A DNA stretch of 64,000 bases from Catelliglobosispora koreensis DSM 44566 (GTDB lineage: Bacteria > Actinomycetota > Actinomycetes > Mycobacteriales > Micromonosporaceae), in contig NZ_KB903291.1 of the NCBI RefSeq assembly GCF_000379685.1, positions 1 to 64,000 on the forward strand, in the 5' to 3' direction. Both the position numbers and the translations under genes were made by a program. Under the pieces are notes generated by a model. It searched no databases. It was not told where the DNA came from and saw nothing but the letters and a program-made list of their open reading frames with translations. Position 1 is the first letter of the stretch. The number at the start of each line of letters is the position of its first letter. Positions 23,976 to 32,608 of this stretch are shown here, in pieces.

Positions 23976-26621
23976 GCCTTCCTTCGCGCGTGCTTGTTCA
24001 ACCTGGTTGCCAACATCGAGCGCGGCCTCGAGCGCGGAGGCGAAATAGTGAGCGGCTTCGGCGACGTCACCAGCGTCAGCCGAGGTCGCTCCCAAGCCGT
24101 TGAGGGCGCGCGCTTCCCCGCGACGGTAGCCAAAACGCTGATACAGCGAGAGCGCCTGACGGTACGTCTCGCGAGCCTCGGAAAGCCTGCCCTGGCGGCG
24201 ATGTGTCTCAGCCAGGTTGTTGAGCGCGTCTGCCTCGCCACCGTGGCTGCCGACTTGGCGGAACAACGAGAGCGACGCCGCCAAGTTGGCTTCCGCCACG
24301 GCGAAGTCACCGGCCTGCTGTTGCACGCCGCCAAGGCTATTGAGCGCCACCGCCTCGCCAAACGTGTCGTTCTCGCCACGGAACAAGGACAACGACTGTC
24401 CAAAGTGTTCGATCGCCAGCGCGTAGTCATGATGCTGTTGATGCACGCTCGCCAGACCATGCAAGGCACGTGCCTCGTCGACGGCGCCAGACACCGCTCT
24501 AGCGTGCTCGATCGATTGCGTAAAGTGTTGCTGAGCCAGTGAATACATCCCGTTACCGAAGGCCAGCCAGCCCAAGTTGGCCAGCGAAACAGCTTGGGCC
24601 GCTTCGTCTCCGAGCCGGCGTGCCGCTTCAAGTGCCGCGCTGTAGATAACGAGAGCGTCGCTGTGATGCGCGTTGTCAAAGAGGTAGCGATACAGGACTT
24701 TCGACAGGTCCCTCGCGTGCGCGGTCTCGACGGCAGCCACGGCGCTCAGATTCGCCCGCTCAGCGTCCAGCCAGGCAGTGGCAGCGCCGGCGCTGTCAAA
24801 CCGGGAAGAGTCCGCCTGCGGAAGGTCCGGGCGGCGGTGCTTCGTTTCGGGGTAGAGGACATCGATCGCGCCAGCGGCGGTATGCAAATAGTGGTCCAGC
24901 AGTCCCGCTATCGCGGCCTCGGCGTCTTCTTGCACAGCCATCGCACGGGCGTGCTCACGCATCAGGTCGTGGAACGTATAGCGATCCAGGTCCCGCTGCA
25001 TCAGCATGTGCACATCGAGCAGCTCTTCAAGGTCGGCCTCAGTCTCGTCCAGAGTGGCGCCGGTTAGGGCGGCAGCGGCGTGGACGTCAATATCGCGGCC
25101 AGGATGCAGGCCCAGCAACCCGAACAGACGTTGCTGGCGCGGCGGCAAATGCTGATAGGACAAGGCAAAGGCGGCTGCTACACCGCGTTCAGCGGTCGTG
25201 AGTTCCGACAAACGGCGCCGCTCGTCACGCAGACGGTTAGCCAGGTGCGCGACCGTCCATTGCGGACGATGCTGCAACCGGGCGGCGGCGATCCGCACGG
25301 CCAAGGGCAGGAAACCGCACATGCGCAAGACATCACCGGCCGCGACGTATTCCTTGCGTGCACGTTCACCCACGATGCTGGTGAACAAGGCGACCGCATC
25401 CTGCACGGGCAGAACGTCCATCGACACCGCGTGAGCGCCGTCGAGGTCGGTCAGCCGCCGCCGGCTCGTGACGATGACGAGGCTCTCGGTGGTGCCAGGC
25501 AACAGCGGGCGCACATGGTTGGCGTCAGAAGCGTTATCCAGGATGACAATCACCGACCGGTGGGCAAGCTCTGTGCGCCACATCGCGCAACGGTCCGCCT
25601 CGGCCGGCGGGATGCGTTCAGCTGGTACGCCGAGCTGGCCCAACAACGTATGCAACGCCTCCGTTGCCGGGACCGGTGTTTGCCCCGCCGTGTGCGCTCG
25701 CAAGTCAACGAACAGCTGACCGCCGGGATAGCGGTCCGCCAAGTGATGCGCGGCACGCACAGCGAGGGTCGTCTTGCCCACGCCCGCTAGACCGTCGATG
25801 GTGCAAACTCTGGCCGAGGTGATCCGGTCCAGTTCAACCATGCGTCCCGTGAAATCCGGAACGTCATAGGGCAGAAAGCTTCGGGCGGTTGATATCACGG
25901 CGGGCGCGGGCGGCTGGTCTCGCAGGATGACTTGCTCGATCGCGAGGAACGCCCGGCCCGGGTCAAGTCCTTGCTGCTCAGCCAAACTGTCACGATAACG
26001 GCGGCCCGCCGCGAGAGCATCGGCCTGCCGACCGGCGGCGTGCAGTGCCCGCATCAGCTGACCGGCAAGCCGTTCCCGCAACGGATAGGCCAACGCCCAG
26101 GTGCTCAACTCGTCGATGAGTCCTTCGCTGCCACCAGCTTCCAGCTCGAGGTCTGCTAGCCGCTCGAAGACGGCAAGACGCCGCTCTTCAAGGCGGGCTC
26201 GTGCCCCGGGCACGAACTCCGCTCGTACCCCCGAAAGGGCTTCTCCTCGCCATAAGGCGAGCGCTTCCCGCAGATCAGCGATCGCCTCGCGGGCGCTCAG
26301 GGTGGCGAAGTCGTCGAGGTCGAGCCCGCCCGGCCCGGGCAGGGCAACGTATCCGGCCGGCCTTGTCGCGAGCGTCTCGTCCGCACCGGCTTCGCGCAGG
26401 ACGCGGCGAATCGCGGTGACCGCCGCATGGATCTGTGCTCTGGACGTGTCAGGTGGGTTATCCGCCCACAAGGCACTGGCCAGGCGTTCGTTGCTGATGA
26501 CCGTCCCAGCGTGCAGCAGGAGGTAAGCCAGCACCGCACGATGACGTGGGGCGAGGCCGGACAGCATCTGCCCTGCGGCGCTGACCTCAACCGGTCCCAG
26601 CACCGCGAACCGCACCACCAC
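23946..26621 (-). CDS. SARP-type regulator with BTAD, NB-ARC ATPase and TPR repeats
   Basis: An 891-residue regulator of the AfsR type. Order: winged helix (RFAVLGPVEVSAAGQ, residues ~1-95), BTAD (~95-245), NB-ARC ATPase with P-loop IDGLAGVGKTTLAVRAA (~280-300), Walker B SVIVILDNASDANHV and GxP box CGFLPLAVRIAAARL. The C-terminal ~280 residues hold at least five TPR units with recognisable spacing (AVSLANLGWLAFGNG, ARALHGLASVHQQHHD, AVALNSLGGVQQQAGD, ADALNNLAETHRRQGR, ARALNGLGATSADAGD). GTG 26621 has an excellent ribosome site (gggggagg, 6 nt away). Such proteins activate pathway genes after ATP and ligand or partner binding. The divergent ABM-like gene is a candidate target. Confidence 0.88.
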   Translation of the reverse strand: MVVRFAVLGPVEVSAAGQMLSGLAPRHRAVLAYLLLHAGTVISNERLASALWADNPPDTSRAQIHAAVTAIRRVLREAGADETLATRPAGYVALPGPGGLDLDDFATLSAREAIADLREALALWRGEALSGVRAEFVPGARARLEERRLAVFERLADLELEAGGSEGLIDELSTWALAYPLRERLAGQLMRALHAAGRQADALAAGRRYRDSLAEQQGLDPGRAFLAIEQVILRDQPPAPAVISTARSFLPYDVPDFTGRMVELDRITSARVCTIDGLAGVGKTTLAVRAAHHLADRYPGGQLFVDLRAHTAGQTPVPATEALHTLLGQLGVPAERIPPAEADRCAMWRTELAHRSVIVILDNASDANHVRPLLPGTTESLVIVTSRRRLTDLDGAHAVSMDVLPVQDAVALFTSIVGERARKEYVAAGDVLRMCGFLPLAVRIAAARLQHRPQWTVAHLANRLRDERRRLSELTTAERGVAAAFALSYQHLPPRQQRLFGLLGLHPGRDIDVHAAAALTGATLDETEADLEELLDVHMLMQRDLDRYTFHDLMREHARAMAVQEDAEAAIAGLLDHYLHTAAGAIDVLYPETKHRRPDLPQADSSRFDSAGAATAWLDAERANLSAVAAVETAHARDLSKVLYRYLFDNAHHSDALVIYSAALEAARRLGDEAAQAVSLANLGWLAFGNGMYSLAQQHFTQSIEHARAVSGAVDEARALHGLASVHQQHHDYALAIEHFGQSLSLFRGENDTFGEAVALNSLGGVQQQAGDFAVAEANLAASLSLFRQVGSHGGEADALNNLAETHRRQGRLSEARETYRQALSLYQRFGYRRGEARALNGLGATSADAGDVAEAAHYFASALEAALDVGNQVEQARAKEGLARHPAGAR

Positions 26622-26757
26622 CCCTGACCTCCCCCTATACGTGCCCGCCGACGCGGACCGGGCATGCATCGCAAACATATCGCCGGCCTATTAGCGCTGC
26701 CACGCAGGATCGTCTTTGTCAGAACAACCCAGCAGTCCGAATGAGAAGGAACAAACC

Positions 26758-27048
26758 ATGACCGCCGTACGCGTGCACCACTACTCCGTTGACCCGGCCA
26801 ACCTTGAGCAGCTGCTAGCCCGGCGTGGCCAGCTGATCGCAGGAATTCGTTCTGGCTTTCCCGGCCTGCTCGACACCCGTCTCGTCCGGCTCGAAGACGG
26901 AACCTACCAAGATGTTTGGCGCTGGGAGTCCGCCGCTCAGATGGGTGCCGCTTTCGCCGCCGCGGGCGCTTTCCCTGCGGTCGCCGAAACGCTGGGACTC
27001 ACCCACGACGGCACCGCGCAAAGCGGAGAAATCATCGACGAGCGCTAG
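26758..27048 (+). CDS. Small ABM-type (antibiotic biosynthesis monooxygenase-like) protein
   Basis: A 96-residue dimeric alpha+beta barrel protein of the ABM group. The strand AVRVHHYSVDPANLEQLLAR, the GFPGLLDTRLVRLEDGTYQD hairpin and the DVWRWESAAQMGAAFAA helix follow the family pattern. Members include quinone-forming monooxygenases and heme-degrading or scavenging proteins, but many are uncharacterised. A good ribosome site (gagaagga) precedes ATG 26758; the longer frame starting at 26716 is less likely. It is divergent from the SARP gene and followed by a strong stem-loop, so it is a single-gene unit. Confidence 0.72.
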   Translation: MTAVRVHHYSVDPANLEQLLARRGQLIAGIRSGFPGLLDTRLVRLEDGTYQDVWRWESAAQMGAAFAAAGAFPAVAETLGLTHDGTAQSGEIIDER

Positions 27049-27060
27049 AAACGACACCAA

Positions 27061-27105
27061 ATGCCCTCGTGGCGCGGGCGTTTAAAGGCCAAGCCACGAG
27101 GGCAT
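27061..27105 (+). terminator. 13-bp stem-loop after the ABM-like gene
   Basis: atgccctcgtggc (27061-27073) pairs perfectly with gccacgagggcat (27093-27105), loop 19 nt, 12 bases after the stop codon. It separates this gene from the AI-2E-type permease gene. Confidence 0.75.
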
Positions 27106-27140
27106 AGACAGGCATCAGCTGACACCCCGGGGAGCGGACA

Positions 27141-28238
27141 TTGGCGGATGTAGACATGGGCCGGGCACGGCCCGCTTGGGAACGCTTGCCCATCCGCCTC
27201 AGGCTGGCGGGTCTCGCGAGTGCGTGTGTTCTAGCCACCGTTGGCGCGCTGTTCGTCCTTGGCTACATCTTGGTGCAGTTGGCGCCGCTGACCCTCGCGG
27301 TGGCGGCGACCCTCTTCCTGACCGCGCTGCTGTATCCGGTCTACATTGGACTGCGCAGGCTGAAGCTTCCCTCCGCGCTGGCGGCACTGATAACGCTGTT
27401 GTCGTTGCTCACCGCCATCGCGATCCCGGTCACCGTGGCCTGGAACGCTATCGCCGCCCAGTTTTCCGATCTCGCCACGCGCCTTTCCGAAGGTGTCGCG
27501 AGAATCCGTGACCTGCTGGCTTCATCGGGTTCTCCTTTCACACCGGAGCAGCTAGACGAGCTCGGAGCATCAGCGTCTCAATGGCTGCAGGCTTCGAGCC
27601 TGCAGTCGGGCGCCCGGACGATCACCGAAGTCGCCGGGGCGATTTTGCTGTCGGTAGTGCTGTTGTTCTTCGCGTTCAAAGACGGTTCGCGGATGTGGGG
27701 CTGGACCGTTTCCAAGGCTCCGGAGAATCGACGTGACTTGGCGCGTGACGCCGGAACCCAAGCTTGGGAGACGCTGACACGTTACGCGCGCGGCACAGCA
27801 CTGATCGCGCTCATCGACGCCCTCGGCATTGGCGCGGCGTTGTTGATCCTCAACGTTCCGCTGGCTTTTCCGTTGGCGCTCATCGTGTTTGTCGGTGCGT
27901 TCGTGCCGATCCTCGGAGCCACCGTCACGGGCAGCATCGCGGTCCTCGTGGCGCTAGCCGCCAACGGGCCGACGACCGCGCTGCTGACGCTCGGCGCTGT
28001 CATCCTGGTCCAGCAGATCGAAGGCAACTTGCTCGAACCGCTCATCATGAAGCGACAGGTGCGGCTGCATCCCGTCGTGACCCTCGTCGCCGTCACCGCC
28101 GGCACTTTGGTGTGGGGCATAGCTGGCGCATTCGTGGCCGTCCCGTTGACGGCCGTTGGCTACTGCGTCACGCGCGTCGTCAATGAACACCGCAGCCGTC
28201 GGACGATTCTGGAACCCGAAGCTGAAACAGGCGCATAA
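27141..28238 (+). CDS. AI-2E family permease (UPF0118/TqsA-like)
   Basis: A 365-residue membrane protein with about eight TM helices. After a short basic start there are paired helices (ASACVLATVGALFVLGYILV and APLTLAVAATLFLTALLYPV), a periplasmic coiled segment (residues ~110-165, LSEGVARIRDLLASSG), then the conserved C-terminal half: FVGAFVPILGATVTGSIAVL, VQQIEGNLLEPLIMKRQVRL and HPVVTLVAVTAGTLVWGIAG. The E-G-N-L-x-x-P-x-I/V-M motif is the family hallmark. Members export small molecules or act as Na+/H+ antiporters; the AI-2 link is not general. The TTG start at 27141 has ggggag 6 nt upstream; ATG 27156 is the alternative. The last 285 bases overlap the antisense MFS frame. Confidence 0.87.
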   Translation: MADVDMGRARPAWERLPIRLRLAGLASACVLATVGALFVLGYILVQLAPLTLAVAATLFLTALLYPVYIGLRRLKLPSALAALITLLSLLTAIAIPVTVAWNAIAAQFSDLATRLSEGVARIRDLLASSGSPFTPEQLDELGASASQWLQASSLQSGARTITEVAGAILLSVVLLFFAFKDGSRMWGWTVSKAPENRRDLARDAGTQAWETLTRYARGTALIALIDALGIGAALLILNVPLAFPLALIVFVGAFVPILGATVTGSIAVLVALAANGPTTALLTLGAVILVQQIEGNLLEPLIMKRQVRLHPVVTLVAVTAGTLVWGIAGAFVAVPLTAVGYCVTRVVNEHRSRRTILEPEAETGA

Positions 28239-29339
28239 GAACGCGCACAGAACGCCTGCCGCGAAGGCACCTTGGGCTCCATAACGGTCAGCCAAGTGGC
28301 CGGCGAAGGAAGCACTTAACGCGGCCCCAGCCACGCTGGCCGAGTTGATCCACGTCAGGGCCTGCGTGAGCACGCCCGGCCCAGCGAGGTCTGACGCCAA
28401 GGTGGTGTTGAGCGCCAAGAGGACCGGAATCACCAGCCCGGTAAGCAAAACCGCCAGCACCACTGGGAGGAACCCGCCAAGCAGTGCGGGCAGCGCGCCA
28501 ATCGCGAGACCGGCGGCCGCTATGAAGGGCGTGAGACGCCACCGCTTCATGCTGAAGAGCAGGCCGGCTAACAGGCTCGCGACATTGGCCAGGGCGAACA
28601 ACCCAGCCGCCAAACCCGGTTCCTGACGTTGTAGCGCGAACGCCGTCACCGAGACTTGCATCGCACCAAAGAATCCGCCTATCGCGAAATTTGCTGCCAT
28701 CAGGGCCAGCAGCCGTGGGCGAAGCGTCATCAGGTCCCCCTTGACCTGACGCCGGCCCGCCGGCACTAGTGCGGTTTTCCGCTGATTCGCGAAGCACCAG
28801 CCCCCACCGAGCACGAGTATCGCGGCGAGCATTGTGCCCAGAGCCGGATGAGCCAAGGCGCCCAACAGGCTCACTACCACCGGGCCGACCAAGTGGGCCA
28901 CGGCATTGCTGACCGATTCCATCGCGTACGCCGAAGGCAGCGCCGCGGCGGGCAGCAAGCCCGGCCACCGCGCGGCGGACAGCGCACCGAGCTGTGGAAT
29001 CGTCATGCCGGTCAGCGATCCGCCGATCACGAGAAGCCAGACTGGTGCTCCACTTAGGACAGACAGGAGGAGCACAGCCACCGCTATACCGTGCGCGATC
29101 AGGGCAAACGGCAGCACGCGTGACTGGCCGTGCCGGTCGACAAGCCGCGCGAGCACCGGTCCGGCGACCGCTTCGGTGACGGCGAACGCGCCAGCAACAA
29201 GGCCCGCGACCGCGTAAGAACCGGTCTGCTTATGCCCGAGCCAGATCAGGCCTAGGCTCGTCATCGCGATACCGATCCGGCCAACGGCAGCTGCCAGGAA
29301 GAATCGCGCCGCCCCAGGCACGGCGAATACCAAACGCAC
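27954..29339 (-). CDS. MFS transporter with an unusual antisense-overlapping C-terminal tail
   Basis: A 461-residue MFS protein of the putative-arabinose-exporter/YbcL-like type. TM1 is RFFLAAAVGRIGIAMTSLGL; further helices include SYAVAGLVAGAFAVTEAVAG (with the VLARLVDRHGQSRVL motif-A loop after it) and, in the second half, LLALMAANFAIGGFFGAMQV. Homology should end near FSFGFQNRP, about residue 385. The frame then continues ~75 hydrophilic residues (FIDDARDAVANGRQRDGH onward) to a stop at 27954, wholly antisense to the AI-2E-type gene. That tail is probably a lost-stop artefact or read-through. GTG 29339 with aaggggac just upstream fits the family start better than the ATG at 29357. Substrate unknown. 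Confidence 0.78.
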   Translation of the reverse strand: MRLVFAVPGAARFFLAAAVGRIGIAMTSLGLIWLGHKQTGSYAVAGLVAGAFAVTEAVAGPVLARLVDRHGQSRVLPFALIAHGIAVAVLLLSVLSGAPVWLLVIGGSLTGMTIPQLGALSAARWPGLLPAAALPSAYAMESVSNAVAHLVGPVVVSLLGALAHPALGTMLAAILVLGGGWCFANQRKTALVPAGRRQVKGDLMTLRPRLLALMAANFAIGGFFGAMQVSVTAFALQRQEPGLAAGLFALANVASLLAGLLFSMKRWRLTPFIAAAGLAIGALPALLGGFLPVVLAVLLTGLVIPVLLALNTTLASDLAGPGVLTQALTWINSASVAGAALSASFAGHLADRYGAQGAFAAGVLCAFLCACFSFGFQNRPTAAVFIDDARDAVANGRQRDGHECASYAPHQSAGGDGDEGHDGMQPHLSLHDERFEQVAFDLLDQDDSAERQQRGRRPVGG

Positions 29340-29551
29340 AGGTGTCCCCTTCAGCATCAAGCTGCGCAGGCCACACGGGGTCGTCGGCGTCCTGGTTTAC
29401 CGACCCGTGGCCTGCCTGGAACCTTTTCGGCGGGAGTAAAGCGGGGACACACTGCTTCACACCGGTTCCGTAGCGATGGCGAGTGTACACAGCTACGTTC
29501 TATTAAGAGTCTTGCCAATAACGGCTGGAACTCATACGGTACTGGTCGGGA
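29340..29551. promoter_or_regulatory. Divergent promoter region with a GTGTACAC palindrome
   Basis: This 212-bp gap separates the MFS gene from the dimethylformamidase-like gene. An 8-bp palindrome gtgtacac (29483-29490) is flanked by cgtagc (29469-29474) and gctacg (29492-29497), which are reverse complements but unequally spaced. A regulator site is plausible; no clear -10/-35 pair is seen. Confidence 0.35.
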
Positions 29552-31432
29552 ATGGACGTTCCAATGAAGGATCTTGGGGACTCGAAGCTCGCCGCCTATG
29601 CCGAGCGGGCGTCCTGTGCGCCTGGCGACGAGCTGCGCTTTCACCTTGCCGGCGACGTCACGCCGCAGACCACTGTCACCGTCTTTGATGTGCCGACCGG
29701 GCAACAGTGGCTAACAGCAGCTGTCGGCAGTCCACTATGGACACTAGACATCCCCGATGGTTGGGCCAGTTCCCTTTACCGGGCGGCGTTTTCGAGCACA
29801 GGCACTAACGAGCCGGACGGGCCGGATGCTGACGTGCACTTTGTCGTGCGGCCTGCCGAGCCCGGCGCGAGCTCACGCATTCTCGTCTCGGTGCCGTTCA
29901 CGACTTGGCAGGCTTATAACCGCGCGGGCGAGCCGGGCGAAAGCATCTACTACGCCGAAGAACCCACACGCGCGGCGATAGTCAGCTTCGACCGGCCCGG
30001 TGGCGGGCCTCCGCCGGAACGCTGGGAACACGGCCTCATGCGATGGCTTCCGGCCGCTGGCTACCCGGTGGAGTATTGCGCGAACACGGATCTGCACCAG
30101 GGTGAGGAGTTGCTCGCCGCCTATCAACTGCTCGTCGTCAATGGACACGACGAGTACTGGACTAAGGGCATGCGTGACGCGGTGGAAGGCTTCGCCTCCC
30201 GCGGCGGCAATATCGCCTTCTTCTCCGGAAACACGTGCTGGTGGCAAATTCGCCTGGAGGACAACGGCCGCACGATGATCTGCTACCGCGACGCGGTGGC
30301 CGACCCGATGGCGGCCATCGACTCCAGCCAAGTCACGGTCGAGTGGTCGAGTGCCCCGGTCAATAGGCCGGAAAACAGCATGACTGGCGTCAGTTTCCGG
30401 CGCGGTGCTGGCACGTGGGGACCTTACATGCAGCGTATGCGCGAAGAGTCCTATCAAGTGCGCTTCGCCGATCACTGGGTCTTCGCTGGCACCGGTCTGG
30501 CCGATGGTGACAAGTTCGCTCACGGCGCGCTCGGCTACGAAACTGATGCCGCAGATCTAATCGAAATCGATGGCGTACCAAGGGTTACCGGCCAAGACGG
30601 CACGCCGCGATCGTTCGTCGTGCTCGCGACGGCCGACCTGCGGCACTGGCGGCGCTACGGTCAGGGCGGCGCTGCCGTCATGGGGGTTTTCCGCCTCGGG
30701 GCGGGCACGGTCTTCAACGCGGCAACCGTCAACTGGGGCGCGGCGCTGGATGACCCGGTGGTCGATCAGATCACCCGTAACGTGCTCGACCGGCTCAGCG
30801 CAACGGACCGTCCACATTGGGAAGTCATCGGCGGCTCCGACACGATAGTCGCCCTGGGCGCTTGTGAGGGAACGCTTTTCGGCGCGACCGCCGACGGTGT
30901 GCTGTGCGCACGTGACGTCTGCGGCCAGAATCTGCGGTGGCGTCCCATCGATACCGCCGCAGGCATCCGTGGGCTAGCCGTGCCAAGGGAAGCCGCCTTT
31001 GGCATGCCGCTGGGGCTGTATGCCGTGACCGCCGATGGCAGGCTGAGCTATCGCGACCCGGTGCGCGAGTTGTCGCCGTGGTGCGACTTGGCCGAAACGC
31101 CTCCAGGCACGCTTGGCATTGGGCTCATCAACGCTGGCATCTTCGCGGCCACCGAGGCCGATGAGCTTTGGCACCTTCCGCTCCAACTGCTCGCGGAAGG
31201 ACCGGTGACGTGGAGCAAGCTCGGCGACGCGGCCGGTGCTGTAGCGCTAACCGCGCTAAATGGCCGGCTGTTCGTCATCGGGCGCGATGGCTACCTGTGG
31301 ACACGCCGCGCCGGCCTTGAGCCAGCGTCATGGATCCGGCTCCATGACGCGGCTGGCGCTCACACCCTCACGGGAGCGGCGGGCATGCTCATCATCGCCG
31401 CCGACCATCTCCGCTGGCGTCCTCCCGCCTAG
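29552..31432 (+). CDS. N,N-dimethylformamidase large-subunit-like protein with C-terminal propeller
   Basis: A 626-residue protein. Residues ~10-415 match the DMFase beta/large-subunit family: an N-terminal beta sandwich (DELRFHLAGDVTPQTTVTVF), then ILVSVPFTTWQAYNRAG, the SFDRPGGGPPPERWEHGLMR segment, LLVVNGHDEYWTKGMRDAVE and GNIAFFSGNTCWWQIRLED, all conserved landmarks including tyrosines that bind mononuclear iron in the characterised amidohydrolase. The last ~190 residues (IVALGACEGTLFGATADGVL and similar) are repeated beta blades of a tachylectin-like propeller. The dimethylformamidase small subunit gene is not nearby, so the substrate may be another amide or glycan-linked compound. ATG 29552 or ATG 29564 can be the start. 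It ends at CTAG shared with the convergent monooxygenase gene. Confidence 0.78.
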   Translation: MDVPMKDLGDSKLAAYAERASCAPGDELRFHLAGDVTPQTTVTVFDVPTGQQWLTAAVGSPLWTLDIPDGWASSLYRAAFSSTGTNEPDGPDADVHFVVRPAEPGASSRILVSVPFTTWQAYNRAGEPGESIYYAEEPTRAAIVSFDRPGGGPPPERWEHGLMRWLPAAGYPVEYCANTDLHQGEELLAAYQLLVVNGHDEYWTKGMRDAVEGFASRGGNIAFFSGNTCWWQIRLEDNGRTMICYRDAVADPMAAIDSSQVTVEWSSAPVNRPENSMTGVSFRRGAGTWGPYMQRMREESYQVRFADHWVFAGTGLADGDKFAHGALGYETDAADLIEIDGVPRVTGQDGTPRSFVVLATADLRHWRRYGQGGAAVMGVFRLGAGTVFNAATVNWGAALDDPVVDQITRNVLDRLSATDRPHWEVIGGSDTIVALGACEGTLFGATADGVLCARDVCGQNLRWRPIDTAAGIRGLAVPREAAFGMPLGLYAVTADGRLSYRDPVRELSPWCDLAETPPGTLGIGLINAGIFAATEADELWHLPLQLLAEGPVTWSKLGDAAGAVALTALNGRLFVIGRDGYLWTRRAGLEPASWIRLHDAAGAHTLTGAAGMLIIAADHLRWRPPA

Positions 31433-32541
31433 GCGGGCGGCGTCCAGGAGGCGATCTTCGCCAGCGAGCGCATGGCCATGCTCGTCGGTGTCACACCCAT
31501 GATCCCGTTGCGGAGGCGTTCCATCACGGGATTGGTTATCCCGCTGGTGAAACCGCCGGTCTGGCGCGAAAGCTTAGCGATGCTCTGGCTGCGTGGGCGA
31601 CGGTGCTGGTCGTAGAAAGCCAGAATCTCCGTCACCTCACCGGCCCGGCTCGCGGCGGCTTTCAGCACGGCCGCGTCCTCGATCGCCTGGCACGCCCCTT
31701 GGCCCAAGTGCGGCGTCATGGCGTGGGCGGCGTCGCCCAACAGCGCGACCCGACCGGACACATAGGACGGCATCGGCACAGCCAGGAAATTGATGTCGTG
31801 GTGCAGCACGCCTTCGGCTGGCGTCGCCTCGATGAGAGCGGGAAGCGGATCGTGCCAGGAGCCAAACTCCTTGAGCACGAAGGCTTTCTCGTTGTCATGA
31901 CGAATGCCGGGCGCTGACTTCATCGAGGTATACCAGTAGACCCGGCCGTCAGCCAACGGCACGATGCCGGCTTCGGCGCCGCGGCCGAGCGTCCCGCCGA
32001 TGTCGACATAACCGTCGTAGTGGCAAACGCCGCGCCAGGCCGTGAACCCGGAATAGGCTGAGCCGGGGTGCGTGGGCCACAGTTCCTTGCGCAGGTTGCT
32101 GTCAATGCCATCCGCCGCGATGATCAGGTCGGCTTCGTCCACGTCGCTCAGTTGGCGCACGTCGACTCCGGCGTGCAGAGCCTCGGCTGGCAGAGCGTCC
32201 AAAAGGGTCTGATGCAGGTGTGCCCGGTGAATGCCGATAGCCGGGCTGCCAAATGTCGCCTCCAGCGTCTGGCCATCCATCCGGGTGATCCAGCGCCCGT
32301 CCGGGCGGCGCATCCCGCCAGAGCGCTGTGGCTCTGAGATCGCATCGACCTGCTCACCCAGGCCGAGATATCGCAAAGCTCGCAAAGCATTGGGCCACAA
32401 GACAATCCCGGCACCGATCTCGCTGAACCGGGGCGCCCGCTCCAGCACCCGCACCTGCCAGCCCGCTTGGTGCAACCCAACGGCCGCGCTCAGGCCGCCA
32501 ATCCCGCCCCCGACGACGACCGCCTGCCCACGTGAGTCCAT
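31429..32541 (-). CDS. FAD-dependent monooxygenase (PHBH / salicylate-hydroxylase type)
   Basis: A 370-residue group A flavin monooxygenase. The Rossmann motif VVVGGGIGGLSAAVGLHQAG (residues 8-27), the middle D-G motif LIIAADGIDSNLRKELWP and the FAD-ribityl motif ALLGDAAHAMTPHLGQGACQ are all intact. Such enzymes use NAD(P)H and O2 to hydroxylate aromatic or polyketide rings. The start MDSRGQAVVVG at 32541 is the family N-terminus; the frame upstream is antisense to the secreted-protein gene. Its stop shares CTAG with the DMFase-like gene. Substrate unknown. Confidence 0.87.
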   Translation of the reverse strand: MDSRGQAVVVGGGIGGLSAAVGLHQAGWQVRVLERAPRFSEIGAGIVLWPNALRALRYLGLGEQVDAISEPQRSGGMRRPDGRWITRMDGQTLEATFGSPAIGIHRAHLHQTLLDALPAEALHAGVDVRQLSDVDEADLIIAADGIDSNLRKELWPTHPGSAYSGFTAWRGVCHYDGYVDIGGTLGRGAEAGIVPLADGRVYWYTSMKSAPGIRHDNEKAFVLKEFGSWHDPLPALIEATPAEGVLHHDINFLAVPMPSYVSGRVALLGDAAHAMTPHLGQGACQAIEDAAVLKAAASRAGEVTEILAFYDQHRRPRSQSIAKLSRQTGGFTSGITNPVMERLRNGIMGVTPTSMAMRSLAKIASWTPPA

Positions 32542-32594
32542 GTGATCAGTATGCCCCTGACGCTTTCCTGACTGCGGGCTCAGCGTTATCGGCC

Positions 32595-32600
32595 TACCGT
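32595..32600 (+). promoter_or_regulatory. TANNNT -10 box (TACCGT), probable leaderless start
   Basis: TACCGT ends 8 nt before ATG 32609 and no Shine-Dalgarno sequence is present. Confidence 0.4.
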
Positions 32601-32608
32601 GTGCCGGT

